From Sterolibacterium sp. (GTDB taxonomy: Bacteria; Pseudomonadota; Gammaproteobacteria; Burkholderiales; Rhodocyclaceae), in NCBI GenBank assembly GCA_018062105.1, contig JAGOSV010000011.1, forward strand, positions 1 to 57,944: a stretch of 57,944 bases of DNA. The letters are read 5' to 3'. The translations under genes and the position numbers were made by a program. Below, one piece after another: positions 37,581-47,250 of this stretch (positions are counted from its first letter, which is position 1; the number at the start of each line of letters is the position of its first letter). The notes beneath the pieces are model-generated. The model worked only from the letters and a program-made list of their open reading frames with translations. It had not been told where the DNA came from and made no database searches.

Positions 37581-38468
37581 TCAGTCAGCTTGCCAAAAAC
37601 CGCGTAGATGGGGTTTCTCCCCGCGCCCGTCACGGACTTCAAAACATTGTCCGTGATCCTGTGTGTATGGGTCGGCCCATAGGGTGGCCTTGCCGGGCAG
37701 TAGCAGAGGCGTCTTGAATTCCACCCGAATCTGGGCGGTATCGACAGGCTGTGCGGGCATCAGAGCCGCCAGGGCGCGTGCTTTGGTCCACATGCCGTGG
37801 GCGATGGCACGCGGGAAGCCGAAAGCCAGGGCCGTCAGGCGGTGCAGATGGATGGGGTTGAGGTCGCCGGAGAGTCGTCCATAACGCTGCCCCAGACGGC
37901 CATCGAGCAACCATTCCTGGCTTGGCTGGTGGGCGTGAACCTCGGTCAGCCGGCTTTGACAGGGCGTGCCATGCGGCGTGTGGATGCCGCTACGCAGATA
38001 GGCGCTGTCGCTTTCCCAGAGGCATTCGTGTTGCGGGCTGCGGGTATCCAGGATGCGGCTGGTCAGGCTGAAGACCTGGCCCTTTTCATGTGCCTGAGGG
38101 TGTTCCAGACAGACTTCGACGCGCACCTGCTGGCCGGGTTCGATGCGCTGGTGCTGATGGATCGTATTGCTCAGATGCACCATGCCCATCATCGACCAGG
38201 GAAAAGCTGGGTCGGCCATCAGCAGCATATGTAGCGGAAAGGCCAGCATGTGCGGGTAAGTCAGCGGCACGCCGTGTGCCGGCAGGAAGCCGCATATTTC
38301 GGCGTAACGGGCAATGTGCGCGGTGTCCAGAGTCACTTCCGGGCGTGCCAGTGAGAGGGCGGGCAGCGGTGCCGGACGGTTTTTCTTGCGTGCTGTCAGC
38401 AGCGCCGCGCCATACAGGCGTAGCGGCGAGGGCAGGGGGGGGTACTCATGCGGCAGCGGCAGCGACAT
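37581..38468 (-). CDS. HtdX-type MaoC double-hotdog hydratase
   Basis: This is a 295-residue protein with two hotdog halves, close to the 280 residues of mycobacterial HtdX. The hydratase signature with catalytic Asp and His is in the C-terminal half: RYGRLSGDLNPIHLHRLTAL then AFGFPRAIAHGMWTKA. The N-terminal half (PLTYPHMLAFPLHMLLMADP) lacks catalytic residues and shapes the acyl tunnel in relatives. The reaction is R-specific hydration/dehydration of enoyl-CoA. It is 11 bp after fabG. Confidence 0.9.
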   Translation of the reverse strand: MSLPLPHEYPPLPSPLRLYGAALLTARKKNRPAPLPALSLARPEVTLDTAHIARYAEICGFLPAHGVPLTYPHMLAFPLHMLLMADPAFPWSMMGMVHLSNTIHQHQRIEPGQQVRVEVCLEHPQAHEKGQVFSLTSRILDTRSPQHECLWESDSAYLRSGIHTPHGTPCQSRLTEVHAHQPSQEWLLDGRLGQRYGRLSGDLNPIHLHRLTALAFGFPRAIAHGMWTKARALAALMPAQPVDTAQIRVEFKTPLLLPGKATLWADPYTQDHGQCFEVRDGRGEKPHLRGFWQAD

Positions 38469-38479
38469 GGCTTTCAGGC

Positions 38480-39904
38480 TCAGGCGCCAATCATGCTCTG
38501 GCCGCAGACCCGCACGATGTTGCCGGTGATGCCGGCAGAAGCGGGGCAGGCGAACCAGGCGATGGTCTCGGCCACATCGACGGTCTGCCCGCCCTGATTC
38601 ATCGAATTCATCAGCCGTGCCGCCGTGCGAATGGTGAAGGGGATGGCATCCGTCATCTGTGTTTCGATGAAGCCCGGAGCGACGGCATTGATGGCGATAG
38701 CGTGTTCGCGCAGCCGTGGTGCCATGCTGTGCACCATGCCGATGACGCCGGCCTTGGAGACAGCATAGTTGGTTTGCCCCATGTTGCCGGCGATGCCGCT
38801 GATCGAGGAAACACAGACGATGCGCCCGCCGCGTTTGATGGCCTGTGCGGCAAGCAGGGCATCGTTGATGCGCTCCTGGGCACTCAGGTTGACCTCGATC
38901 ACCAGTGCCCAGTTGGCCTCTTTCATGTTGGCGATGGTCTTGTCGCGGGTGATGCCGGCGTTATGCACGAGGATGTCGATGCCCCCGTGAACCTGGGCTG
39001 CGGCTACCATTTTCTGCGGTGCATCGGCAGCCGTGACATCGAGAGGCAGGGCGATGCCATCGAGTTTTTTTGCCACTTCATGCAAGGCGGCCTCGGCCTG
39101 CGGCACATCGACGCAAATGACTTTTGCGCCGTCGCGCGCCAGTACTTCGGCAATCGAGGCACCAATGCCGCGCGATACGCCGGTCACCAGCGCCGTCTGC
39201 CCTTGCAAGGGGCGGCTCCAGTCGGCAACCTTGCTGGCCGTAGCCACAGCACCGATACGGATAACCTGGCCGGATACATAGGCGGAACGGGGCGAGAGCA
39301 GGAAACGCAAGGTCGAATCGATGCCGCCTTCGGCACCTTCGGCGACATAGACCAGTTGTGCCGTGCAACCGCGCCGTACTTCCTTGCCCAGCGAGCGCGT
39401 CATACCTTCCAGGGCACGCTGCGCCGTGGCCTGGCGCGGCGTGGCGCAGGATTCCGGTGGGCGGCCAAGGATGAGGATGCGGGCACATTTGCCCAGCGAA
39501 CGCACCGTGTCATGGAAGAAGTGATAGAGACTGCCCAGCTGGGCACTGTCCGTGATGTTGCTGGCATCGAATACCAGTGCTTTGACCGGACGTGCCGTGC
39601 TGCCCTTGGCTGGCGGCGTGAAACGCCCGACCATCAGACCGGCACGGTTGGCCTCGGCCACCCAGGAAGGCGCGGCACCATGGCTCAGTACCGTGGCCTT
39701 CATGTCGGCCAGGGCTTGCAATACGGACGACAGCAGCGGCTGCCCGGCGTGACACTCCTGCGCCGTACCCAGGATGACTTCTCCTTCGATCACGGCCTGG
39801 CCTGGACGATAACGTTCCAGCCGTGGCGGCTTGGGCAGTCCCAATGTGCCGGCGAGCTTGCCGCCCAGGGCAGAGTTGGCAAAGCGCAGATAGGGATCGG
39901 TCAT
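38480..39904 (-). CDS. FabG4-type high-molecular-weight 3-ketoacyl reductase
   Basis: This 474-residue protein is about twice the length of ordinary FabG. Residues about 1-215 form an extra flavodoxin-like N-terminal domain (SSVLQALADMKATVLSHGAA, KALVFDASNITDSAQL), as in FabG4 of mycobacteria. Residues 225-470 are a complete SDR domain: TGVSRGIGASIAEVL (cofactor loop), HNAGITRDKTIANM, catalytic Ser and Tyr/Lys in VSSISGIAGNMGQTNYAVSK and NAVAPGFIETQMT. FabG4 proteins reduce 3-ketoacyl-CoA to the R-hydroxy form. It is first in the seven-gene run. Confidence 0.93.
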   Translation of the reverse strand: MTDPYLRFANSALGGKLAGTLGLPKPPRLERYRPGQAVIEGEVILGTAQECHAGQPLLSSVLQALADMKATVLSHGAAPSWVAEANRAGLMVGRFTPPAKGSTARPVKALVFDASNITDSAQLGSLYHFFHDTVRSLGKCARILILGRPPESCATPRQATAQRALEGMTRSLGKEVRRGCTAQLVYVAEGAEGGIDSTLRFLLSPRSAYVSGQVIRIGAVATASKVADWSRPLQGQTALVTGVSRGIGASIAEVLARDGAKVICVDVPQAEAALHEVAKKLDGIALPLDVTAADAPQKMVAAAQVHGGIDILVHNAGITRDKTIANMKEANWALVIEVNLSAQERINDALLAAQAIKRGGRIVCVSSISGIAGNMGQTNYAVSKAGVIGMVHSMAPRLREHAIAINAVAPGFIETQMTDAIPFTIRTAARLMNSMNQGGQTVDVAETIAWFACPASAGITGNIVRVCGQSMIGA

Positions 39905-39959
39905 TGCAGAAACTCCATGGATAGACGAGCCGACAAAAAATGATTATGGGCACGGGTTA

Positions 39960-39972
39960 AAACAATCGTTTG
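39960..39972. promoter_or_regulatory. PsrA-like operator before the lipid operon
   Basis: AAAC-AATC-GTTTG fits the AAAC-N(2-4)-GTTT core bound by the fatty-acid-sensing TetR regulator PsrA. It lies directly downstream of the proposed -10, over the expected transcription start, 56-68 bases before the fabG-like gene. Confidence 0.42.
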
Positions 39973-40001
39973 AATTTATCATTATTTCATTTTGTGGGCA
40001 A
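39973..40001 (-). promoter_or_regulatory. Possible promoter of the lipid operon
   Basis: On the minus strand, TTGCCC (40001-39996), a 17-base spacer and TAAATT (39978-39973) match sigma-70 reasonably. The region 39905-40082 holds no gene. Confidence 0.45.
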
Positions 40002-40082
40002 TGTCTGTCATGGAACATGAGCCTGGGCAGAGGGCAGCAATACCGATACCGAATACGTTCCCGCAGGAAGTGTCATGGTCAG

Positions 40083-40120
40083 AAAAAAAGCCACCACCAT
40101 GAAAGTCATGATGATGGCTT
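40083..40120 (-). terminator. Intrinsic terminator of the amtB operon
   Basis: On the minus strand a fully paired 15-bp stem (40120-40106 with 40102-40088, including G-U pairs) with a 3-base loop is followed by seven T. It lies about 50 bp past the amtB stop. Confidence 0.85.
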
Positions 40121-40167
40121 GTTGCATGTTTGCAGAACCCGGAACACACCGGCTGGAGGTGGGTACT

Positions 40168-41670
40168 TCAGCTGTAGCGGTAGGCCTGTTCGCCATGCGA
40201 CGAGATGTCCAGCCCTTCGCGTTCTTCATCTTCTGCCACGCGCAGGCCGATGAAGGTGTCTACCAGCTTGTAGGCGATGAAGGAAACGGCACCGGACCAG
40301 AGGACGGTGATGCCGACACCGCCTGCCTGGATGATCAGCTGGTCGAGGATGGAGTAGTTGCCGGCGACCTTGTTGGCAACATAGTCGTAGATCCCTGAAC
40401 CACCAAGGGCAGGGTCTGCGAAGACGGCGGTCAGCAGGGCGCCGAGGATGCCGCCGACACCATGGACACCAAACACGTCGAGGCTGTCATCGGCACCAAG
40501 CAGGCGCTTCAGGCCATGAACGCCCCACAGGCAGAGCGCACCAGCCAGCAGGCCGATCACCAGGCCGCCGCCGAGACCGACGAAACCGCAGGCTGGCGTG
40601 ATGGCGACGAGGCCAGCGACAGCGCCCGAGGTAACTCCCAGCAGCGAGGGTTTCCCTTTCAGCAACCATTCCATGAACATCCAGGAAAGTGCAGCGGCAG
40701 CGGTGGCCAGCCAGGTGTTGACGAAGGCCAGGGCGGCGGTGCCGTTGGCTTCGAGTGCCGAGCCGGCGTTGAAACCGAACCAGCCGACCCACAATAGCGA
40801 GGCACCGATCATGGTCATGGGCAGGTTGTGGGGTGCCATCGAGTCACGGCCATAGCCGACTCGTTTGCCGATGACATAGGCACCAACCAGACCTGCTACG
40901 GCAGCGTTGATGTGAACAACCGTGCCACCAGCGAAGTCGAGCGCACCTTTCTGGAACAGGAAGCCGGCAGTGGCAGTCAGTTTTTCAGCGGCGGCGGCAT
41001 CGAGGTAGCCATCCGGGCCGGCCCAGTACCAGACCATGTGGGCAATGGGCAGGTAGCTGAAACTGAACCACAGCACGGCAAAGGCCAGCAGCGCCGAGAA
41101 CTTGATGCGTTCGGCGAAGGAGCCGACGATCAGGCCGGTTGCGATGGCGGCGAAAGCACCCTGGAAGGCGACATAGATCAGCTCTGGAACGACCACACCC
41201 TTGCTGAAGGTGGCGGCCATGGATTCGACGGTCACCCCCTTCAGCAGCACTTTGTCGAGGCCACCCAGGAAGGCGTTGCCTTCGGTGAAGGCCAGGCTGT
41301 AGCCGTATAGCGCCCACAACACACTGATGAGAGAGAAGATGGCAAACACCTGCATCAGCACCGACAGCATGTTTTTGCTGCGTACCAGGCCGCCATAAAA
41401 CAATGCTAGACCGGGGATCGACATGAGGATGACGAGGGCGGTGGCAACAAACAGCCAGGCGCTGTCTCCTTTGTTGGGTACCGGCACTGGTGCTGGTGCT
41501 GCGGTGGCAGTAGCAGTAGCAGTGGCCGTAGCCGTAGTTGTCGCTACCGCTGCCGCTGCTGTTGTCATCGTCGCTGTGGCGGCGGTTGCCGCCTCTTCGG
41601 CATGAACAGGAGCGGCCAGACCCAGCATGAACAGCCAGAGTGTCAGAAAGAACAACAGAGATTTTTTCAT
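40168..41670 (-). CDS. amtB: Ammonium transporter AmtB
   Basis: This is a 500-residue Amt channel. A signal-like first helix (LLFFLTLWLFMLGLAAPVHA) is followed by an unusually long Ala/Thr/Pro linker (residues about 25-68, TATATATATATA then APAPVPVPNKGD) before the first conserved helix, WLFVATALVILMSIPGLALF. The pore landmarks are YGGLVRSKN, GGTVVHINAAVAGLVGAYV with the first pore His, and VFGVHGVGGILGALLTAVFA with the second. It imports ammonium and is blocked by GlnK. The gene is ten bases after glnK. Confidence 0.96.
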   Translation of the reverse strand: MKKSLLFFLTLWLFMLGLAAPVHAEEAATAATATMTTAAAAVATTTATATATATATAAPAPVPVPNKGDSAWLFVATALVILMSIPGLALFYGGLVRSKNMLSVLMQVFAIFSLISVLWALYGYSLAFTEGNAFLGGLDKVLLKGVTVESMAATFSKGVVVPELIYVAFQGAFAAIATGLIVGSFAERIKFSALLAFAVLWFSFSYLPIAHMVWYWAGPDGYLDAAAAEKLTATAGFLFQKGALDFAGGTVVHINAAVAGLVGAYVIGKRVGYGRDSMAPHNLPMTMIGASLLWVGWFGFNAGSALEANGTAALAFVNTWLATAAAALSWMFMEWLLKGKPSLLGVTSGAVAGLVAITPACGFVGLGGGLVIGLLAGALCLWGVHGLKRLLGADDSLDVFGVHGVGGILGALLTAVFADPALGGSGIYDYVANKVAGNYSILDQLIIQAGGVGITVLWSGAVSFIAYKLVDTFIGLRVAEDEEREGLDISSHGEQAYRYS

Positions 41671-41680
41671 GATGCGTTCC

Positions 41681-42827
<1,147 letters not shown>

Positions 42828-42884
42828 CGAGATTCTCCAGAGGGTTGATTTTTGGGATAGCAGGAAATGCCCGCATAGGTCTAT

Positions 42885-42900
42885 AGCAGGATGTATGCCA
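42885..42900 (-). promoter_or_regulatory. Sigma-54 promoter of porin-glnK-amtB
   Basis: On the minus strand TGGCATACATCCTGCT has GG and GC exactly ten bases apart, the -24/-12 signature. Transcription should start about 45 bases before the porin ATG. Confidence 0.8.
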
Positions 42901-43004
42901 AAAATAAAATCATTTGAAATCAAATGACTACAAGATGCATTCAGTATTTTTGCGGTGAAATGGTGCCGGGATTGCACCATTTTTCAATGGCCAATACGCA
43001 CCAC

Positions 43005-43019
43005 GCACCAGAGGGGTGC
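43005..43019. promoter_or_regulatory. NtrC-type enhancer site
   Basis: GCACC-AGAGG-GGTGC is a perfect match to the NtrC palindrome core GCACC-N5-GGTGC and lies about 105 bp upstream of the sigma-54 promoter. A second set of half-sites (GGTGC at 42962 and GCACC at 42974) lies between the two. Confidence 0.75.
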
Positions 43020-43101
43020 GGCGGGGGCAGTCCTCGGAAAACCACAGCCTTGATGACATCTGTCAGCCACAAACCCCCAACGGGGCCTGGCCCCCGGCGC
43101 T

Positions 43102-43269
43102 TCAGCTTGTAAAATTCCGGGAGCGAAAGCCTGAATATCCGCCGGGGTCCACAAGCAGGACACGCAACCCCATATCAGCCACCAACGCAGCCACCAACGC
43201 ACCGATATTCGCGTTCAACGTCGTTTTTTCGATACCACCTTTGGTGGCAATCACTCCCAATGTGGCCAC
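43102..43269 (-). pseudogene. ParA-like ATPase remnant
   Basis: From a GTG at 43269 the frame reads VATLGVIATKGGIEKTTLNA and on to GLRVLLVDPGG, the N-terminal Walker A and following strand of ParA/MinD-type ATPases. The expected KGGxGKTT is KGGIEKTT, with Glu replacing a structural Gly. The frame stops after about 55 codons; no Walker B or C-terminal part follows. It is probably left by an integrative element. The rest of 42901-43443 shows no gene. Confidence 0.65.
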
Positions 43270-43443
43270 AGGACACCTCGTATTAAGGTTGCACAAGTTC
43301 TGCGTCGCATCTGGGTCTGGATAGACGGGGGCTACTGGATCACTTGGGGCACTTTCACCACCCTGTGACTTCGCATAATGTGGATTATGTCAATAAACAT
43401 TCAAGAAAATGCCGTGCCCTGGTCGGGGCCACCAAGTATGACT

Positions 43444-44370
43444 CTATGCTTCAGATGGTTGTCGGCGGGATGTGGCGAATACTTCATCACGTGCCGTATT
43501 GCGTATGGCAACGATGGCTGGATGAGTCAAGCGGCGCTCGGTGGTGATGGCATACAACTGTTCGTGCAGGCCGTTTAGCTGGCCCAAGACCTGTACGCCG
43601 TGTTGTTGCCGGATCGCTTCGGCGATGGCGCTGGGGGCGATAAAGAGGCCAGCCCCGGCTTCACCAAATGCGGTCAGCAAGGCGCTGTCGTCGAATTCTC
43701 CAATGATGTCCGGACGTAGATCGTGCTGAACGAACCACTGTTCCAGCCGGGCACGGATAGCCACATCCTCTCCCGGCAGCAGGAATGGTGCTCCGTTCAG
43801 CAAAGACGGGAAATTCCCACTCAAGCGGGGAACCAGTGCTGTTGCGGCGAATACGGTCAATTCGCTTTCACCCAGCAGATGACTGTAGCCACGCACGTTG
43901 AGGTGTGACGGGATCGGCCGGTCGGCGATAACCATGTCCAGACGGTGGATGGCCAACTCTGCCAGCAGCCAGGTCAACCGCCCTTCGCGGCAGATCAGGC
44001 GTACTGGCTCGGTCAATTGCATGGCCGGGGCAATGACACGCTGGACAACGGATTTGGCAACAGAATCCGCAATGCCGACACAAAATGGCTGCTTGATGTT
44101 GTGCGACTCATCACGCACCACCTCCAGCAGTTCATCCCCTAGTGTGAAAATCTGTTCGGCATAGCTCATGATGCGCTGCCCGGCCTCACTTAGGACGAGC
44201 CCGCGCCCGGCACGGTGAAACAGGCTCACGCCCAGGGACGCTTCCAGCTCGTGCAGTTGGCCACTGATCGATTGCGGCGTCAAGTGCAGCTGCTCAGCTG
44301 CCCGGGCGATGGAGCCGGACTGGGCCACCATCCAAAAATAGCGCAGATGCTTGAAATTCAGTTGATTCAT
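43444..44370 (-). CDS. LysR-family regulator, NhaR-like
   Basis: This is a 308-residue LysR protein. The winged HTH is at 1-60 (HLRYFWMVAQSGSIARAAEQ then LHLTPQSISGQLHELE). The effector domain runs from about 90. The opening MNQLNFKHLRYFWMVAQSGS and the absence of other subtype marks are closest to NhaR, the sodium/pH-responsive activator. No nhaA is adjacent; the divergent neighbour is htpX. Inverted ATTCGA/TCGAAT half-sites (44454-44478) lie in the shared promoter region. Confidence 0.87.
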   Translation of the reverse strand: MNQLNFKHLRYFWMVAQSGSIARAAEQLHLTPQSISGQLHELEASLGVSLFHRAGRGLVLSEAGQRIMSYAEQIFTLGDELLEVVRDESHNIKQPFCVGIADSVAKSVVQRVIAPAMQLTEPVRLICREGRLTWLLAELAIHRLDMVIADRPIPSHLNVRGYSHLLGESELTVFAATALVPRLSGNFPSLLNGAPFLLPGEDVAIRARLEQWFVQHDLRPDIIGEFDDSALLTAFGEAGAGLFIAPSAIAEAIRQQHGVQVLGQLNGLHEQLYAITTERRLTHPAIVAIRNTARDEVFATSRRQPSEA

Positions 44371-44460
44371 GTGATTGACAGCCCACAGAAGATGGCTGGA
44401 GCTCCGTCTTTTATCATGATTGCTCCATTTTTTTCGATGATAGTTTAAATAATATTCGAA

Positions 44461-44489
44461 TTGTTCGATGTGTCGAATTTACGTACACT
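44461..44489 (+). promoter_or_regulatory. Possible htpX promoter with inverted half-sites
   Basis: TTGTTC (44461-44466), 17 bases and TACACT (44484-44489) fit sigma-70. ATTCGA (44454) and TCGAAT (44473) flank the -35, a likely binding place for the divergent LysR protein. Confidence 0.45.
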
Positions 44490-44523
44490 GCCTGCTTTGC
44501 AACAACCTCGGGGGTTCTCCATC

Positions 44524-45405
44524 ATGAAGCGCATCCTGTTATTTCTAGCCACCAACTTGGCGGTCATGATCGTCCTGGGCGTGGTCACCACACTGACTGG
44601 AGCCAACCGCTATTTTTCGAGCTCTGGCCTTGATCTGGGCAAGCTGTTGCTGTTTGCCGGCATCATGGGCTTTGGTGGCGCATTCATTTCCCTGTGGATG
44701 TCCAAGCCTCTGGCCAAATGGAGCACCGGGGCTCGCATTATCGAAACGCCGGCCAATTCAACGGAATACTGGCTGATGGAGCGCGTCGGGCAGTTGGCCC
44801 AGAAGGCTGGCCTAGCCATGCCGGAAGTCGCTATCTATGACGGCGAACCCAATGCCTTCGCAACAGGCGCCACCCGCAACAGCTCGCTGGTGGCTGTCTC
44901 GACCGGCCTGCTCCAGTCGATGACCCGTGAAGAAGCCGAAGCCGTGCTGGCACATGAAGTGGCGCACATCGCCAATGGCGACATGGTGACCCTGACCCTG
45001 ATCCAGGGCGTGGTCAACACCTTCGTCACCTTCCTGTCCCGGATCATTGGCTGGTTTGTCGATTCGGCGCTACGCAAGGACGAAGAAAGCAGCGGCCCGG
45101 GGATCGGCTACACCATTACGGTAATTGTTTGCGACATCGTGTTTGGCATTTTGGCCAGCGTCATCGTCATGTACTTCTCCCGGCAGCGCGAGTTCCGCGC
45201 CGATGCTGGTGCTGCCCAACTGCTCGGTACACCGACACCCATGATTGCCGCCTTGCAACGACTCGGCTCTCTGCAGCCTGGTGCCCTGCCACAGAACGTG
45301 GCGACTTCCGGCATCAGTGGCACGCAGGGCTGGATGAGCCTGTTTTCCAGTCATCCGCCGCTGGAAGAGCGCATTGCGGCGCTGGCTGGCCGGCGTGCCG
45401 GCTAA
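44524..45405 (+). CDS. htpX: Membrane zinc protease HtpX
   Basis: This is a 293-residue M48 metalloprotease of the inner membrane. Two N-terminal helices ([20 protein letters not shown] and [20 protein letters not shown]) are followed by HEVAH at 144-148 (zinc ligands and catalytic Glu), two more hydrophobic segments, and the third ligand in [10 protein letters not shown]. It degrades misfolded membrane proteins and is usually under envelope or heat stress control. The start is at MKRILLFL; an upstream in-frame start at 44461 is unlikely because it covers the promoter. Confidence 0.96.
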   Translation: MKRILLFLATNLAVMIVLGVVTTLTGANRYFSSSGLDLGKLLLFAGIMGFGGAFISLWMSKPLAKWSTGARIIETPANSTEYWLMERVGQLAQKAGLAMPEVAIYDGEPNAFATGATRNSSLVAVSTGLLQSMTREEAEAVLAHEVAHIANGDMVTLTLIQGVVNTFVTFLSRIIGWFVDSALRKDEESSGPGIGYTITVIVCDIVFGILASVIVMYFSRQREFRADAGAAQLLGTPTPMIAALQRLGSLQPGALPQNVATSGISGTQGWMSLFSSHPPLEERIAALAGRRAG

Positions 45406-45513
45406 ATCCCCCAAGCCCAGTCACCAGTCACCAGTCCACGCCCCACCCTGCCCTGCTCTTCCTGCCCCCCCCTGTTCCACGATTGACGACCCTCTCACTG
45501 TCCCCTACCCTCC

Positions 45514-46494
45514 ATGATTGCCATGACCCCACCTCCGGATTACACCTATGCCAGCAGCCTGTTATGGGGCGGGTTCATTATCTTCGTGCTATTCATGTTG
45601 GCGCTGGATCTGTTCGTGCTGGGCGGCCGGCGGGCTCACCGCGTCAGCGTGCGCGAGGCAGCACTCTGGTCCTGTGTGTGGGTCTGTCTGGCTCTGCTCT
45701 TTTGCGCACTGCTGTGGTGGTATCTCGTCCCACTCATCGGGCCGGAGCTGGCACGTGCCAAAGCGCTCGACTTCCTCACCGGCTATGTCATCGAAAAGTC
45801 TCTGTCGGTCGATAACATCTTTGTATTCCTGCTGATTTTCTCGTCTTTTCACATTGCTCCCGAGCATCAGCGGCGGGTGCTGCTCTACGGCGTGCTGGGT
45901 GCCATTGTCCTGCGTGCCATCCTGATCCTGGCCGGTGCCTGGATTGTGCATGAATTCAGCTGGGTGCTGTACTTGTTTGGAGCCTTCCTCGTGGTTACCG
46001 GGATGCGCATGCTGGTCATGGCCGAAGCGTCGCCAGATATAGAGAAGAACCCTGTTCTGCGGCTGGCCCGCCGCTATCTGCGGGTTGCCGAGCATGAGCG
46101 CAGCGAACGGTTTTTTGTCCTGCGTGACGGAGTTCGTTACGTCACCCCGCTCTTTCTCGTCCTGATCCTGGTGGAGGCCTCGGATGTCATCTTTGCCGTC
46201 GACTCCATTCCGGCGATTTTCGCCATCACCACTGATCCATTCATCGTCTTCACTTCCAACATCTTCGCCATCATGGGACTGCGCGCCCTTTATTTCCTGC
46301 TGGCGGACATGGCAGACCGCTTCCATCTGCTCAAATACGGCCTAGCCATGGTGCTGACCTTCATCGGAGCAAAAATGCTGATTGTCCCGTGGTACCACAT
46401 CCCGACCCCGGCTTCGCTGGCCATCGTCGCCATCCTGATCCTGGCATCCATCACGGCCAGCCTGTTCGCCAGCCGCAAGCATCACGGCGGCTGA
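45514..46494 (+). CDS. TerC-family membrane protein
   Basis: This is a 326-residue protein with about nine membrane helices. The family's conserved acidic motifs are in EKSLSVDNIFVFLLIFSSF and VEASDVIFAVDSIPAIFAIT. TerC/Alx proteins export or handle Mn2+ and are linked to tellurite resistance and metalation of exocytoplasmic proteins. The ATG at 45523 is an alternative start. It ends just before a bidirectional terminator. Confidence 0.93.
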   Translation: MIAMTPPPDYTYASSLLWGGFIIFVLFMLALDLFVLGGRRAHRVSVREAALWSCVWVCLALLFCALLWWYLVPLIGPELARAKALDFLTGYVIEKSLSVDNIFVFLLIFSSFHIAPEHQRRVLLYGVLGAIVLRAILILAGAWIVHEFSWVLYLFGAFLVVTGMRMLVMAEASPDIEKNPVLRLARRYLRVAEHERSERFFVLRDGVRYVTPLFLVLILVEASDVIFAVDSIPAIFAITTDPFIVFTSNIFAIMGLRALYFLLADMADRFHLLKYGLAMVLTFIGAKMLIVPWYHIPTPASLAIVAILILASITASLFASRKHHGG

Positions 46495-46498
46495 AGCC

Positions 46499-46560
46499 GT
46501 AACGCCCGGCGGCGTGCTGGCGGCTACCGGGCGTTACTGAGCGTTACTGAGCGTTACTGG
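46499..46560. terminator. Terminator hairpin plus 10-bp direct repeats
   Basis: GTAACGCCCGG (46499-46509) pairs with CCGGGCGTTAC (46527-46537) between the convergent terC and yceI genes. The right arm continues as three copies of GCGTTACTGA/G (46531-46560), the last of which contains the yceI stop. No strong T-tract is present. Confidence 0.55.
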
Positions 46561-47141
46561 GCCATGGCCTCAACCGCCAGCGACAGGCTCACTTCATCCG
46601 GTACAGCAGCCGGGTATTTGCCGAGATTGAATTCGGAGCGCTTGATCTTTGCCACGGCGTTGGCGCCCAGAGCGTCTTTTTTCGTCATGGGATGCGGCTT
46701 GATCAGGAAACTGGTGATCATCAATGTTACCGGGCGAGTCACCCCCTTGATGGTCAGATGACCCTCGACAGCGACCGGCTTGTCTCCTTCAAAACGCACT
46801 GCGGTGGATTTGAAGGTAATGTCCGGAAATTGCGCAGTGTTGAAAAACCCCTCGCCCTGCATGTGCTCGTTGAAGGCCGAAAAACCGGTGTTGATCGACT
46901 TGGCGTCGATGCGCACATCGACCGAAGCGGTTTTGGCGGCACGATCGAGCACAATCTGGCCGCTTGTCCGATCGAAACGGTGAATCTGGCTCGACAGTCC
47001 TTGATGGGTGTATTCAAAGCGCGGGGCGGTGTGGGTCGGGTCGATGGCAAAGGTTTCCGGGGCGGCTTTGGCCAGGCCGGAAAGCGACACCAGTGAAGCA
47101 AACAGGGTCGTCATCGTCATTGCTGCAACAGTCTTGCGCAT
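46554..47141 (-). CDS. YceI-family periplasmic lipid-binding protein
   Basis: This is a 195-residue protein with a signal peptide (residues 1-26). The YceI lipocalin-like domain follows: FAIDPTHTAPRFEYTHQGLS, VDVRIDAKSINTGFSAFNEH, PDITFKSTAVRFEGDKPVAV, GHLTIKGVTRPVTL and FNLGKYPAAVPDEVSLSLAV. Family members bind isoprenoid chains or other amphiphiles in the periplasm. It appears monocistronic. Confidence 0.94.
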   Translation of the reverse strand: MRKTVAAMTMTTLFASLVSLSGLAKAAPETFAIDPTHTAPRFEYTHQGLSSQIHRFDRTSGQIVLDRAAKTASVDVRIDAKSINTGFSAFNEHMQGEGFFNTAQFPDITFKSTAVRFEGDKPVAVEGHLTIKGVTRPVTLMITSFLIKPHPMTKKDALGANAVAKIKRSEFNLGKYPAAVPDEVSLSLAVEAMAQ

Positions 47142-47250
47142 GGGGAAGCTCCTTGATTGAAAAAAAACGTGAAAATGGACGAGGGGTGTGAGATGCAGGA
47201 TGTGCGAGGGGGGCTGGTGATCACCGCACTTTTACCATGACTGAAAAAGA

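Noticed and set aside
38090-39943. 617-codon open frame on the plus strand opposite the MaoC and FabG genes
   Set aside because: It is antisense to two genes with full catalytic motifs, has no ribosome site or recognisable domain, and reflects high GC at third positions.
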